Source of the DNA: Desulfovibrio sp.
GTDB lineage: Bacteria > Desulfobacterota > Desulfovibrionia > Desulfovibrionales > Desulfovibrionaceae
DNA: 33,006 bases
Direction: 5' to 3'
Assembly: GCA_031260725.1 (NCBI GenBank)
Contig: JAISKZ010000002.1
Coordinates: 1 to 33,006, forward strand
The notes beneath the pieces are model-generated. The model ran no database searches. It was not told where the DNA came from and saw only the letters and a program-made list of their open reading frames with translations. The position numbers and the translations under genes are program-made. Below, one piece after another: positions 26,151 to 33,006 of this stretch; position 1 is the first letter of the stretch; each line of letters begins with the position of its first letter.

Positions 26151-27728
26151 ATGAAAAAAATTGCGACGTTACTGCTGGCAGCCGGACTTGTGTTCGGTAC
26201 AACAACAGGCGCAAGTGCCATTGACTTCAAAGTCAAGGGCGAATGGATCATGAGTTTTGACTATGGGCAAAACGGCAGGATTACCGGCGGCAACGGCGGT
26301 ACCGGCTGGAACAACAGGGGCAGTGCCGGCGCTTCCGATGAGTTCGAGGCCGTGCAGCGCGTACGTGTGCGCTTGGACGCCGTGGCATCGGAATCCTTGT
26401 CCGGTACCGTGCATCTTGAAATGGGCGACACGACCTGGGGCAGCAACAGAGTGGGCGTGAACAGCAGCGAAGGTGGCGCACTTGGTTCTGACGGTCATCC
26501 CGTGGAATTGAAGAACGCCTACATCGACTGGACGCCCCCGAACACCGATTTGAAGATCCGCATGGGTATTCAGGGCATAAAGCTGCCGAGTTTCACCACC
26601 GGGTCACAGGTATTCAATCATGACGCGGCCGGTATTACGGCAAGTTACACATTCAACGACAACGTGGCCCTGACAGGTTTCTGGGCACGTGCGTATAATG
26701 ACAACTTTGGAGAAAACAACATCTTGGGCCACCATGTCAATGCAAACTATCTGGACAATTTTGACGTAGCAGGTCTTATTCTGCCGCTTACCTTTGACGG
26801 TCTGAAAGTAAGCCCTTGGGTGATGGGCGGCATTGTAGGTCCAAACTCTGGCGGGGATCATTTCGCCGGTACTTCCGGTGCTGCCGCAGGCGACATCAGG
26901 GCAGGCATGGTTCCTGTGGGTGGCGCATACCGCAAGGACGGCACCCCTTCTGACAAGTATCTGCAAAACTACGGAAGTGCTTTCTGGGCAGGCGTGACAG
27001 GTGATGCCACCGTATGGGACCCTTTCCGCATTGCCTTTGATGTAAACTATGGTGCAATAACGTGGGGAGAAGACGGTCGTTTGAACCGCAGTGGCTGGCT
27101 GGCCTCTTTGCTGTTTGAATACAAGCTTGACTGGGCTATTCCCGGCATCTACGGCTGGTATTCCACAGGCGATGACAGCGACCCCAGCAACGGTTCCGAG
27201 CGTATGCCCACGTTCTCAACCATCCACACCAACAACGGCTTTTCCTCCTTTGCCTTCAACGGTCAGCCCTGGATTCCTGAAGGCGGGCGCGACAACGTGA
27301 TAGGCAGAACTATGATAGGCACCTGGGGTGTGGGAGCTCATTTGAAGGATATGAGCTTTATTGACGATCTCAAGCACACGTTCCGCGTGAACTACATCGG
27401 CGGCACCAACTCCCCGACCTTTGCGCGCCGCTATCTTGCCGGCAATAATCCCGACAACGGCAGAAGTGCCATCCTTAACAACATATCCGGCCCCAATGCC
27501 TATGGGTTGGGCATGGATCCGCTGTATCTGACCACGATGGACAGCGCGCTTGAAATTGGACTGGCTAACGAATACCAAGTGTATGAAAACTTCAAAATAT
27601 ACTTTGAAGGTTCCTACTTGGCTACCTTTATTGACAAAAACGTGTGGAAAAACAGCAAAATGAACGGCAAAAGCGATCAGGTGCGTGATCCCTGGAATAT
27701 TAACCTGACCTTTATTTACTCATTCTAA
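26151..27728 (+). CDS. Outer-membrane porin (Desulfovibrio type)
   Basis: This 525-residue secreted beta-barrel protein has a signal peptide MKKIATLLLAAGLVFGTTTG, cut after ASA (residue 23). The mature part begins IDFKVKGEWIMSFDYG, has alternating aromatic strands and Gly/Asn/Asp-rich turns, and ends NINLTFIYSF with the terminal phenylalanine needed for outer-membrane insertion. It resembles the homotrimeric porins abundant in Desulfovibrio. ATG 26151 is preferred over ATG 26139, since the GGGGGAAG between them is the ribosome site. It sits only about 20 bp after the xanthine dehydrogenase and before yqeB, so it is part of the purine operon, probably providing outer-membrane entry for purines. 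Porins are not usual members of this cluster in enterobacteria. Confidence 0.88.
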   Translation: MKKIATLLLAAGLVFGTTTGASAIDFKVKGEWIMSFDYGQNGRITGGNGGTGWNNRGSAGASDEFEAVQRVRVRLDAVASESLSGTVHLEMGDTTWGSNRVGVNSSEGGALGSDGHPVELKNAYIDWTPPNTDLKIRMGIQGIKLPSFTTGSQVFNHDAAGITASYTFNDNVALTGFWARAYNDNFGENNILGHHVNANYLDNFDVAGLILPLTFDGLKVSPWVMGGIVGPNSGGDHFAGTSGAAAGDIRAGMVPVGGAYRKDGTPSDKYLQNYGSAFWAGVTGDATVWDPFRIAFDVNYGAITWGEDGRLNRSGWLASLLFEYKLDWAIPGIYGWYSTGDDSDPSNGSERMPTFSTIHTNNGFSSFAFNGQPWIPEGGRDNVIGRTMIGTWGVGAHLKDMSFIDDLKHTFRVNYIGGTNSPTFARRYLAGNNPDNGRSAILNNISGPNAYGLGMDPLYLTTMDSALEIGLANEYQVYENFKIYFEGSYLATFIDKNVWKNSKMNGKSDQVRDPWNINLTFIYSF

Positions 27729-27766
27729 TCGGGCCAGCCGAACTGATGACAGGGAATGCCCGTAAA

Positions 27767-27872
27767 CGGTACCGGAGGGATTTGCTTTTCAATGATTTGA
27801 TATCTGTAATCCCTTGTTCTTGTTTCACAACAATATCAAAAATCATCACAAAGGTGAAATTCTCCGGTACCG
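27767..27872. repeat. Nested inverted repeats in the porin-yqeB gap
   Basis: CGGTACCGGAG (27767-27777) and CTCCGGTACCG (27862-27872) form a perfect 11-bp inverted repeat. Inside it TTTGATAT (27796-27803) pairs with ATATCAAA (27833-27840). Each outer arm also contains the palindrome CGGTACCG. The right arm ends four bases before the yqeB ATG, so the structure could hide its start or be a two-site operator. No terminator-type T-run is present. Confidence 0.45.
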
Positions 27873-27875
27873 ACG

Positions 27876-28691
27876 ATGAGCAACAAAATGAATTTAAAAG
27901 CCTGCCGCCTTGTTATCAAGGGCGGGGGCGAAATGGCAAGCGGCATAGCTGTGCGCATGTACAGGGCAGGCTTGCGCGAAATACTGCTGTTGGAAGCGCC
28001 TGCCCCCCTGGCAGTACGCCGCACGGTAAGTTTTTGCGAGGCCGTATACGATGGTGAGCAAAAGGTGGAAGGTGTCTTAGCCCGCCGTGAGCAGAACCGC
28101 GAAGAGATTGCCGCCTTGTGGCGGCAGGGCATTATCGCCGTGGCTGTTGACCCCGACTGGAAGTTGCTTGGGCAGATACGGCCGCATGTGTGTGTGGATG
28201 CGATTTTAGCTAAGCGCAACACGGGCACGGCCCTTTCCGATGCACCGCTCACACTGGGCCTTGGGCCCGGCTTTACGGCGGGAGTGGACGCTCACGCCGT
28301 CATTGAGACCAACCGGGGGCACAACCTGGGGCGCGTGTACACCGAAGGTTCGGCGCAGGCCAATACCTGTATTCCCGGCGACATTGGCGGCTATACCGTG
28401 GAGCGCGTGCTGCGCGCGCCCGAAGATGGCATAACGCGTGCGCACAGGAAAATCGGTGAGCTTGTGCGGGCCGGAGATGCGGTGCTCAACGTGGGCGCAG
28501 TGCCCGTTACAGCACAGATTGACGGCGTGGTGCGCGGACTTGTCCGTTCAGGGGTGTCGGTAACAAAGGGAACCAAGGTTGGAGACATAGACCCGAGGGG
28601 AAATGCAGAATTTTGCTACACTGTGTCGGAGAAAGCGCGAGCGCTGGGCGGGGCGGTTTTAGAAGCAATCTGCACTTTTATAACGAATTGA
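27876..28691 (+). CDS. yqeB: YqeB-family selenium-dependent molybdenum hydroxylase maturation protein
   Basis: The YqeB (EF2563) family co-occurs with selenium-dependent molybdenum hydroxylases and is believed to help place the labile selenium or mature the Mo cofactor. The 271-residue protein shows a Rossmann-like start (LVIKGGGEMASGIAVRMYRAG), GLGPGFTAGVDAHAVIETNRG in the middle, and a late biotinyl-like fold (VTAQIDGVVRGLVRSGVSVT). Length is normal. The ribosome site is poor at ATG 27876; ATG 27888 is an alternative. It is the last gene of the cluster and within the inverted-repeat-bounded block. Its presence is the strongest hint that the xanthine dehydrogenase here is of the selenium-dependent kind. 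Other accessory genes (selD, mocA/ygfJ) are not in the window. Confidence 0.88.
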   Translation: MSNKMNLKACRLVIKGGGEMASGIAVRMYRAGLREILLLEAPAPLAVRRTVSFCEAVYDGEQKVEGVLARREQNREEIAALWRQGIIAVAVDPDWKLLGQIRPHVCVDAILAKRNTGTALSDAPLTLGLGPGFTAGVDAHAVIETNRGHNLGRVYTEGSAQANTCIPGDIGGYTVERVLRAPEDGITRAHRKIGELVRAGDAVLNVGAVPVTAQIDGVVRGLVRSGVSVTKGTKVGDIDPRGNAEFCYTVSEKARALGGAVLEAICTFITN

Positions 28692-28715
28692 CCCCGCACC
28701 AGCAAAAATTTTCAC

Positions 28716-28790
28716 CAGAGCATTTGCTGTTGAGAACATCCACAGCTTTCAAAGCATCCACATGTATCATCCGCAGTAACTGGCTTCAAA
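28716..28790 (-). repeat. Right copy of the 75-bp inverted repeat
   Basis: Reverse-complement partner of 15236-15310 (see that entry). It starts 25 bp after the yqeB stop and ends exactly at the terminator hairpin at 28791. Neither copy has a convincing conserved reading frame, because a one-base offset shifts the frames between them. Confidence 0.75.
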
Positions 28791-28822
28791 GAGAGTACCA
28801 GGGGTTGACGCCCGATACTCTC
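28791..28822. terminator. Bidirectional intrinsic terminator
   Basis: GAGAGTA (28791-28797) pairs with TACTCTC (28816-28822), and an inner GGGG faces CCC. Plus-strand sequence after it is GTAATTTTCC and minus-strand sequence after it is TTTGAAG, so it can end both the yqeB transcript and the thioesterase transcript arriving from the right. Confidence 0.55.
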
Positions 28823-28831
28823 GTAATTTTC

Positions 28832-29227
28832 CTATTCCGGCAGTGGCACATCAGTCAGAAAGCCGGACGACATGCACTTTGCTATCATTGCGCCTGAACC
28901 GTCAAAAATTTCGACGTCATAGATTACGATGTGCCGGCCTGCGCGCACCACCTTGGCTTCCGCCACAAGCGGGCCGGTTTTCCCCGGCCGCAGAAACTCA
29001 ATATTTGTGCTGAGACTGACGACAGCTGTTTTTGTATCCGCATTCGCGGCCGCGCCGAAGGCAACGTCGGCCAGTGAAAAAATAGCGCCGCCGTGGGCCA
29101 TGCCCACGCCGTTTCTGTGGTGTTCCGCAAGGGGCATGCTGACCTTTGCGTAATCCTTGCGCACCTCGTCAATGCTCATGTTAAGATGACGCACAAGTTT
29201 GTCATGGTCAGCAACGTAACTTTTCAT
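28832..29227 (-). CDS. PaaI-type hotdog-fold thioesterase
   Basis: This 131-residue single hotdog-domain protein has the PaaI-family pattern NGVGMAHGGAIFSLADVAFG, with the asparagine at 39, HGG at 45-47 and the acidic residue D54 on the central helix. It then continues with strands ending in VVRAGRHIVIYDVEIFD. Such enzymes hydrolyse acyl-CoA thioesters, often aryl-CoA, in the cytoplasm as tetramers. The substrate cannot be inferred here. It begins 12 bp after the Tim44-domain gene ends and so probably shares its transcript, ending at the terminator at 28791-28822. It converges on, but seems unrelated to, the purine cluster. Confidence 0.87.
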   Translation of the reverse strand: MKSYVADHDKLVRHLNMSIDEVRKDYAKVSMPLAEHHRNGVGMAHGGAIFSLADVAFGAAANADTKTAVVSLSTNIEFLRPGKTGPLVAEAKVVRAGRHIVIYDVEIFDGSGAMIAKCMSSGFLTDVPLPE

Positions 29228-29239
29228 TGTTCGCTCCCG

Positions 29240-30151
29240 TCATGCAACCTGCTGTATGCCGTCCAGTTTCCATGCGTCGTTTTCTGTCGTCCGCACAAAA
29301 TGCCAAATCTCACGCGTGGACGTCGGGGCATCCTGATCTTGTCTTTCGCGCATGAGCACGTCAAAAAATACTTCAGCGCGTTCGTCGTTGCCGTCGGTTT
29401 CAATGTGCAGTAAATGGGCGTTGACGAGAAGCAGCTCTGTGGTTGACGGCTCCGGGTCTTCTTCCATCTGCTCGCGCACGGCCGCGATCACGGCCGGTGT
29501 GGCAAAATCGGCTATATCTTCAAGGTCGAGTTTGTCCCATGCGTTTTGCAGGCGTCTATAGGCCATTTTTGCCCCGCGCAGGAATTCTTCCGTATCAAAA
29601 CCCGCAGGCACGCCGTGAGGTATGCCTGCATCGGCCTGCGCGGCGTCCCGGCCTGTGTCGCGCAACCGTCCCCAGCCGGCGGCGTCATATGTCGGGGTGT
29701 TGTTTTGCGGCGGCATGGAAGAAGGAGAAGTTGCGGCATATGCCGACGCCTCTTGCGGTCTCGCGTCTGCCGTTTTTGCGCGCCCGCGCGCAAAAAGCTT
29801 GAGGCCGAAGTACAGCAGCAGACCGAAAATCAGAATATCCAAAAAACCGCCGCCTGCGAAGCCGTGGCCGAAAAGCATGGAACCTATGAGCGTGCCCGCC
29901 AGAAGTCCGCCGAACAGGCCGCCCATGCCGGGCCGCTGCATGGCTGCGGGGAATGCCCCCTTTGACGGCGCGCTCTGCGTTGAAGGAGCCTGACGCGTCA
30001 TGCCGGGCGCTGGTGCCGGCCGGCTCATAAAGGGTTTGCCGCCGAAGGAGCGGCCGCCGCCAAAACGCGCCGCCTCAGCCGATTCCGACAGGCAAAGTGC
30101 GCAAGTTGCGAAGAACAGAAAAAAGAAAATCAGAATGCTGTGTGTTTTCAT
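29240..30151 (-). CDS. Tim44-like domain membrane protein
   Basis: This 303-residue protein starts with a hydrophobic signal or anchor (about 5-22, AEA near 27). A Gly/Pro-rich stretch follows (RFGGGRSFGGKPF), then two membrane segments (GLFGGLLAGTLIGSMLFG and LDILIFGLLLYFGLKLF, about 75-123). A flexible linker leads to a C-terminal Tim44-like domain (about 185-303; FLRGAKMAYRRLQNAWDKLD, ending EIWHFVRTTENDAWKLDGIQ). Bacterial relatives are common and may bind membrane or lipid; the function is not established. A very good promoter lies at 30184-30212. The gene leads a short unit with the thioesterase gene. Confidence 0.85.
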   Translation of the reverse strand: MKTHSILIFFFLFFATCALCLSESAEAARFGGGRSFGGKPFMSRPAPAPGMTRQAPSTQSAPSKGAFPAAMQRPGMGGLFGGLLAGTLIGSMLFGHGFAGGGFLDILIFGLLLYFGLKLFARGRAKTADARPQEASAYAATSPSSMPPQNNTPTYDAAGWGRLRDTGRDAAQADAGIPHGVPAGFDTEEFLRGAKMAYRRLQNAWDKLDLEDIADFATPAVIAAVREQMEEDPEPSTTELLLVNAHLLHIETDGNDERAEVFFDVLMRERQDQDAPTSTREIWHFVRTTENDAWKLDGIQQVA

Positions 30152-30183
30152 GCGCTGTCCCGGGTAAAAAATGTTTCATCTTA

Positions 30184-30212
30184 ATTATATAAATTCGGGC
30201 CTCTAAAAGCAA
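30184..30212 (-). promoter_or_regulatory. Strong promoter for the Tim44-domain gene
   Basis: TTGCTT (30207-30212) and a perfect TATAAT (30184-30189) on the minus strand, with a 17-bp spacer in an AT-rich stretch. It lies 33 bp upstream of ATG 30151. Confidence 0.6.
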
Positions 30213-30310
30213 GAACGTTATTCTGCATTATGATCAATTATTGATAAGTTAAAATGACGGCAAATTTATCCGCTTCTGTTGACCACAGATTTTTCGTGGA
30301 AAAGCCGTTT

Positions 30311-31348
30311 TCAATGTTTGCGGGATTCCGTAACCTGACCGTCCACGTAAAACCATAACAGCGCTCCGAGTTCGAGGGGACGCGGCCTGCCGTCCGGACC
30401 CCGCAGGGGTTCTCCCTCTGTCAGGGCCATACAGCACCACCAGCCCGGCTGATTGAGCACTGAGGCAAACTGGCCGGCGGCGTCAGCCACGACAGCCAGC
30501 TCTTCATGCCATGGGGTGGGTGCGGTGCTTTTGTCCGTGTTGATGCGGGCAAGACGTATGGTTGTATTGGGCAGGGGCGTGCCGTTCAGGAGTACACGGC
30601 CGGCAAAGAGCGCAGGCGAGGCGAGGCCAAAGGGGCGGGTCAGCGGCTGTATTTCAAAACGTTGTCCCACGGGGGAGTTCCATCCACGTTCCACGCCGTG
30701 CACGGGCAGCATTGTTTTGGCAAAATGCTGCAGAAAACGATCCCGCGTTGCATCCCACCAGGGGCGGGCCTCAATGATGAATTGATAGAGGCCCGGTTTG
30801 TCAAAGGCCACGTTGGCCCCCCATGCCTTCTGGTTAAGATAGCGTATTTCCTCCATATCGCCGAGGAGATCGCGTCGTTCAGGCTGCAGGACTCCGTCTT
30901 TGACAGACACTGCGTTGTCATAGCGCAACACGGCGAAGAGCCGGGGCATGTCCATAACCATGGCTTCCCTGTTGAACGGGTGTATCATGGTGATCAGCAC
31001 GTCCGCTTCTTCGGCGATATTTGCTTCTGAGGATGCGTCGTCGGAGTGCGGAACCTGGGTGGGAGGAATTTCGTCGGGGCGTTGCGTTGTCTTCAGTGTT
31101 TTTGATTCTTCGGCGGAAGAAGCTTGAGTGGGTCTTGCCTTGGGCTGTGCGTTTTTTCCCGCCGTCTTCTGGGCGTCTTCGCCGGTGACGGCAGGGGCTT
31201 CCACATTGGTGCGGCTCGGCACAAGCAGCGTTACCTGCGCCCACGCTGTCGCAGCGGGTAAAAGACAGCAAATCACCCCGGAAAGGACGAGCGCCGCAAC
31301 ACGGTGTCTTTCAGACCGATGCGGCATGACAAAACAGGCGACTGGCAT
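30311..31348 (-). CDS. DUF4198-like periplasmic protein
   Basis: The 345-residue protein has a basic start and a signal peptide (hydrophobic core about 18-33, AWA|Q near 37). A polar low-complexity linker follows (about 50-110; many Ala, Lys, Glu, Thr). The domain then begins ADVLITMIHPFNREAMVMDM, continues with AFDKPGLYQFIIEARPWWD, and ends with a carboxy part like GRVLLNGTPLPNTTIRL and LGALLWFYVDGQ. This fits DUF4198, a family often found with nickel or cobalt uptake systems. No transporter is next to it here. Start 31348 has AGAGGG before it; ATG 31327 lacks one. The linker between VTLLVPSRTNVE and the domain core looks like an insertion compared with usual members. Function is unknown. 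Confidence 0.68.
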   Translation of the reverse strand: MPVACFVMPHRSERHRVAALVLSGVICCLLPAATAWAQVTLLVPSRTNVEAPAVTGEDAQKTAGKNAQPKARPTQASSAEESKTLKTTQRPDEIPPTQVPHSDDASSEANIAEEADVLITMIHPFNREAMVMDMPRLFAVLRYDNAVSVKDGVLQPERRDLLGDMEEIRYLNQKAWGANVAFDKPGLYQFIIEARPWWDATRDRFLQHFAKTMLPVHGVERGWNSPVGQRFEIQPLTRPFGLASPALFAGRVLLNGTPLPNTTIRLARINTDKSTAPTPWHEELAVVADAAGQFASVLNQPGWWCCMALTEGEPLRGPDGRPRPLELGALLWFYVDGQVTESRKH

Positions 31349-31375
31349 ACAACCCTCTGGTGTTTGTAGAGTGCA

Positions 31376-31398
31376 GCAACTGTGGAAGCGACAGTTGC
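31376..31398. terminator. Perfect 8-bp hairpin between comF and the DUF4198-like gene
   Basis: GCAACTGT (31376-31383) and ACAGTTGC (31391-31398) enclose a 7-base loop. No T-run follows on the minus strand, so it may be a pause or leader structure rather than a simple terminator. Confidence 0.35.
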
Positions 31399-31423
31399 AT
31401 CCTAGCGGAATTACGCTGTCCTG

Positions 31424-32185
31424 TCAGCTGTGCAGGGGCGTTCTGGCCACAATGAGAACATATATTCCCTGCGCGCCGGCAGCGCGCAGGGCGTGTGTGG
31501 CCGCCGACAGGGTAATGCCTGTTGTCATCACGTCGTCAATAAGCCAGACGCGCATATCCTTCGCTGCCGCTGGGGCGTGAAATGCATGGTGTTTGTTGCG
31601 TCGGCGTTCAGCGGCGGAGAGGCCTGTTTGCGGAATATGCGGCGCATGGCGGCGCAGCAGTTCCGTTTGCAGGGGGATGCCGGAGAGTTTGTGCAGAGCC
31701 TTTGCCAACTCGTGGGCCTGATTGAATCCCCGTCTGCGCAGATGCACGGGATGCTGTGGCACGGCCGTCAGCGCGTCCGGCCACGGCAAACAGCAGGATG
31801 CTTCAAGCAGGCAGGCGCCGAGCAGGGGCGCCAAAAACAATGCGCCGCCAAATTTGAGTCTGAGTAGCGCATCGCGCAGTGTGTTCTGATAAAGGCCGTA
31901 TGCGGCAATGCCATCCCAGGATGCTGGATTTTGCCTGCAGAGGGCGCACGGCGCCGGGGCTGTTTGTAAGGGCACGGCGCAGTGCGGACAACGCGGGCCT
32001 TTGTAGGGCGTGAACAGGATGGAGCATTGCGGGCACAACGGTGCCGCAGCGCCGGCTGGGCCGTTTTTCGGCGTGTCAAGCGCATTTGAGGGCAACTCCG
32101 GAGTGAATGGAGCGAGGCAGTTTGCGCAGCGCGTTTGTCCGAGTCCCATATTGCGCCACAAAAGACGCAGTTTGTTTGGAATCAT
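31424..32185 (-). CDS. comF: ComF-family phosphoribosyltransferase-like protein
   Basis: ComF proteins take part in DNA uptake or processing in competent bacteria and are widespread elsewhere with unclear roles. The 253-residue protein has four Cys pairs at the N terminus (C20/C23, C51/C54, C66/C69, C80/C83), forming a double zinc ribbon. The phosphoribosyltransferase part follows, with RRRGFNQAHELAKAL and the PRPP loop VWLIDDVMTTG (IDDVMTTG at 216-223). The spacer between the first and second Cys pairs (about 24-50) is rather long and Ala/Pro-rich. It starts 18 bp after the flavodoxin-family gene and is probably in the same operon. Confidence 0.9.
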   Translation of the reverse strand: MIPNKLRLLWRNMGLGQTRCANCLAPFTPELPSNALDTPKNGPAGAAAPLCPQCSILFTPYKGPRCPHCAVPLQTAPAPCALCRQNPASWDGIAAYGLYQNTLRDALLRLKFGGALFLAPLLGACLLEASCCLPWPDALTAVPQHPVHLRRRGFNQAHELAKALHKLSGIPLQTELLRRHAPHIPQTGLSAAERRRNKHHAFHAPAAAKDMRVWLIDDVMTTGITLSAATHALRAAGAQGIYVLIVARTPLHS

Positions 32186-32203
32186 GTCTGCGGCTGTGAG
32201 GGT

Positions 32204-32818
32204 TTATGTATTTTCGCGCATCCCGGCCGCCCACTGCCCCCAGTTGCGGCCAAGATCGCGCAGACAGGCGCAGGCCCGCCTGCGCCGCAAAAGATCCTTG
32301 GGGTCTTCAAGGCCGCGAAGCAAGCGCGTTTGCCGCAATTCAGCCCCAAGCGCACGCAGAAAATATCCGAGCGTAAGCAGGGAGCCGCCAAACAGTCGTC
32401 TGCCGCGTTTTCTGCCTGCCGTCAGCGTTGCGACTACGGCGTTCTGCGGGTTCCGCTGCTGCGGACTCTGTTCCCGCGCGGCCCAAAAACGCTGGCTTCT
32501 GTCAATGAGGGCCTTGAAATGAGACGGCAGGGCATAAAAATAGACAGGGGCGGCAATGAAAACAAGCGGCGCGCTCAGCAGCAGGGCAAAGATTTCTTCC
32601 GTCTGATCCGGCCTGCAGGCGGTTGATACCTCAATCCGGCACGAATGCGGCGGCGGCGCGCACTTTCTGCAGCCGGTGCAGGGCTGTATGCTGTAGTCGC
32701 GCAAGGCGACAGGGCGCATGCCGACGCCTGCCTCTGCCGCGCCTTCAGCAAAAAAGCGGGCTGCAGTGTCGCTCACCCCTCCAGGCCTTGGGCTGCATAA
32801 AAGTGTCACAGCGCTCAT
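32204..32818 (-). CDS. Flavodoxin-family NAD(P)H-dependent oxidoreductase
   Basis: This 204-residue cytoplasmic flavoprotein has the FMN phosphate loop near the N terminus (LLCSPRPGGVSDTAA). The iron-sulfur-flavoprotein-like cysteine pattern IQPCTGCRKC follows (C47, C50, C53, with C60). The flavin-binding APVYFYALPSHFKALIDRS region completes the fold. Electron donor and partner are unknown. The four cysteines could bind a [4Fe-4S] cluster. Its ATG overlaps the stop of the MBL-fold gene by 3 bp (ATGA arrangement), so the two are translationally coupled. Confidence 0.82.
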   Translation of the reverse strand: MSAVTLLCSPRPGGVSDTAARFFAEGAAEAGVGMRPVALRDYSIQPCTGCRKCAPPPHSCRIEVSTACRPDQTEEIFALLLSAPLVFIAAPVYFYALPSHFKALIDRSQRFWAAREQSPQQRNPQNAVVATLTAGRKRGRRLFGGSLLTLGYFLRALGAELRQTRLLRGLEDPKDLLRRRRACACLRDLGRNWGQWAAGMRENT

Positions 32819-33006
32819 TGGGCGTAGTTGCCGCAGAACGGATTGTTGACGCGTTCATCGCCGATTGTTGTTGCGGGGCCGTGACCTGGAAAAACTCTTG
32901 TTTCTGTTGGCAGCGTGAAGAGCTTTTCGTGAATGGAACGCAGCAGGGTTGCGTGGTCTCCGCCGGGGAAATCCGTGCGTCCTATGGAACGGTAAAAGAG
33001 CGTGTC
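32815..33006 (-). CDS. MBL-fold (glyoxalase II-like) hydrolase, C-terminal part (partial)
   Basis: The frame is open from the window edge to TGA 32815-32817 and gives 63 residues. It includes YRSIGRTDFPGGDHATLLRS and VFPGHGPATTIGDERVNNPF, the typical end of small MBL-fold hydrolases: the GRTDFPGGD and PGHG motifs carry late metal ligands. Such enzymes hydrolyse thioesters like S-lactoylglutathione analogues; the substrate is not visible. The N-terminal HxHxDH motif lies outside the window. It is coupled to the flavodoxin-family gene by overlapping stop and start. Confidence 0.85.
   Translation of the reverse strand, partial: DTLFYRSIGRTDFPGGDHATLLRSIHEKLFTLPTETRVFPGHGPATTIGDERVNNPFCGNYAQ

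Noticed and set aside
27746..28057. 103-codon plus-strand frame across the porin-yqeB gap
   Set aside because: It runs into yqeB in another frame and has no motif; the region is better explained as a structured leader.
1..33006. CRISPR array or intact insertion sequence
   Set aside because: No regularly spaced repeats and no transposase-like frame seen.

Overview
The window looks like the chromosome of a Desulfovibrio-type sulfate reducer (Desulfovibrionaceae), possibly a gut-associated one. This is inferred from moderate-to-high GC with Desulfovibrio-like housekeeping proteins, a porin of the kind usual in that family, and an anaerobic, selenium-linked purine gene set. No rRNA or marker gene confirms the species.

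Left part (1-8330): the 3' end of folC is followed by a type I restriction-modification locus on the minus strand. It contains hsdM (interrupted by a frameshift), hsdS (with an unusual C-terminal fusion and an AT-rich first recognition domain), hsdR, and a decayed DUF262 (GmrSD-like) fragment behind hsdR. The locus stops at the 3' side of a tRNA-Phe gene, so it resembles a defence island beside a tRNA. Next (8408-10631) come ordinary genes: maf, a Trm112-like zinc protein, and a Gate-domain membrane protein.

Centre (10890-28691): this is the main system. ridA diverges from a long plus-strand series: dpaL/ygeX, ygeY, yqeA, ygeW, hyuA, ssnA, ygfK-like, an NCS2 purine permease, a FAD-less selenium-dependent-type xanthine dehydrogenase, an outer-membrane porin and yqeB. 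Together these form a selenium/molybdenum-linked anaerobic purine (urate/xanthine) catabolic cluster. The inferred flow is as follows. The porin and permease bring purine in, and the Mo-hydroxylase (matured by YqeB) with YgfK and SsnA does redox and deamination or hydrolysis. HyuA opens a cyclic amide, YgeW and YqeA turn carbamoyl groups into ATP, CO2 and ammonia, and YgeY releases 2,3-diaminopropionate. DpaL makes pyruvate and ammonia from that, while RidA removes the reactive aminoacrylate intermediate. Notable details are a dedicated porin inside the operon, a YgfK that appears to lack its NAD(P)H-binding half, truncated foreign or regulatory ORF remnants at the joints, and a 75-bp inverted repeat pair bracketing the ygeW-yqeB block.

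Right part (28791-33006): a bidirectional hairpin terminator is followed by minus-strand genes for a PaaI-type thioesterase, a Tim44-domain membrane protein, a DUF4198-like periplasmic protein, ComF, a flavodoxin-family protein, and the 3' end of an MBL-fold hydrolase.
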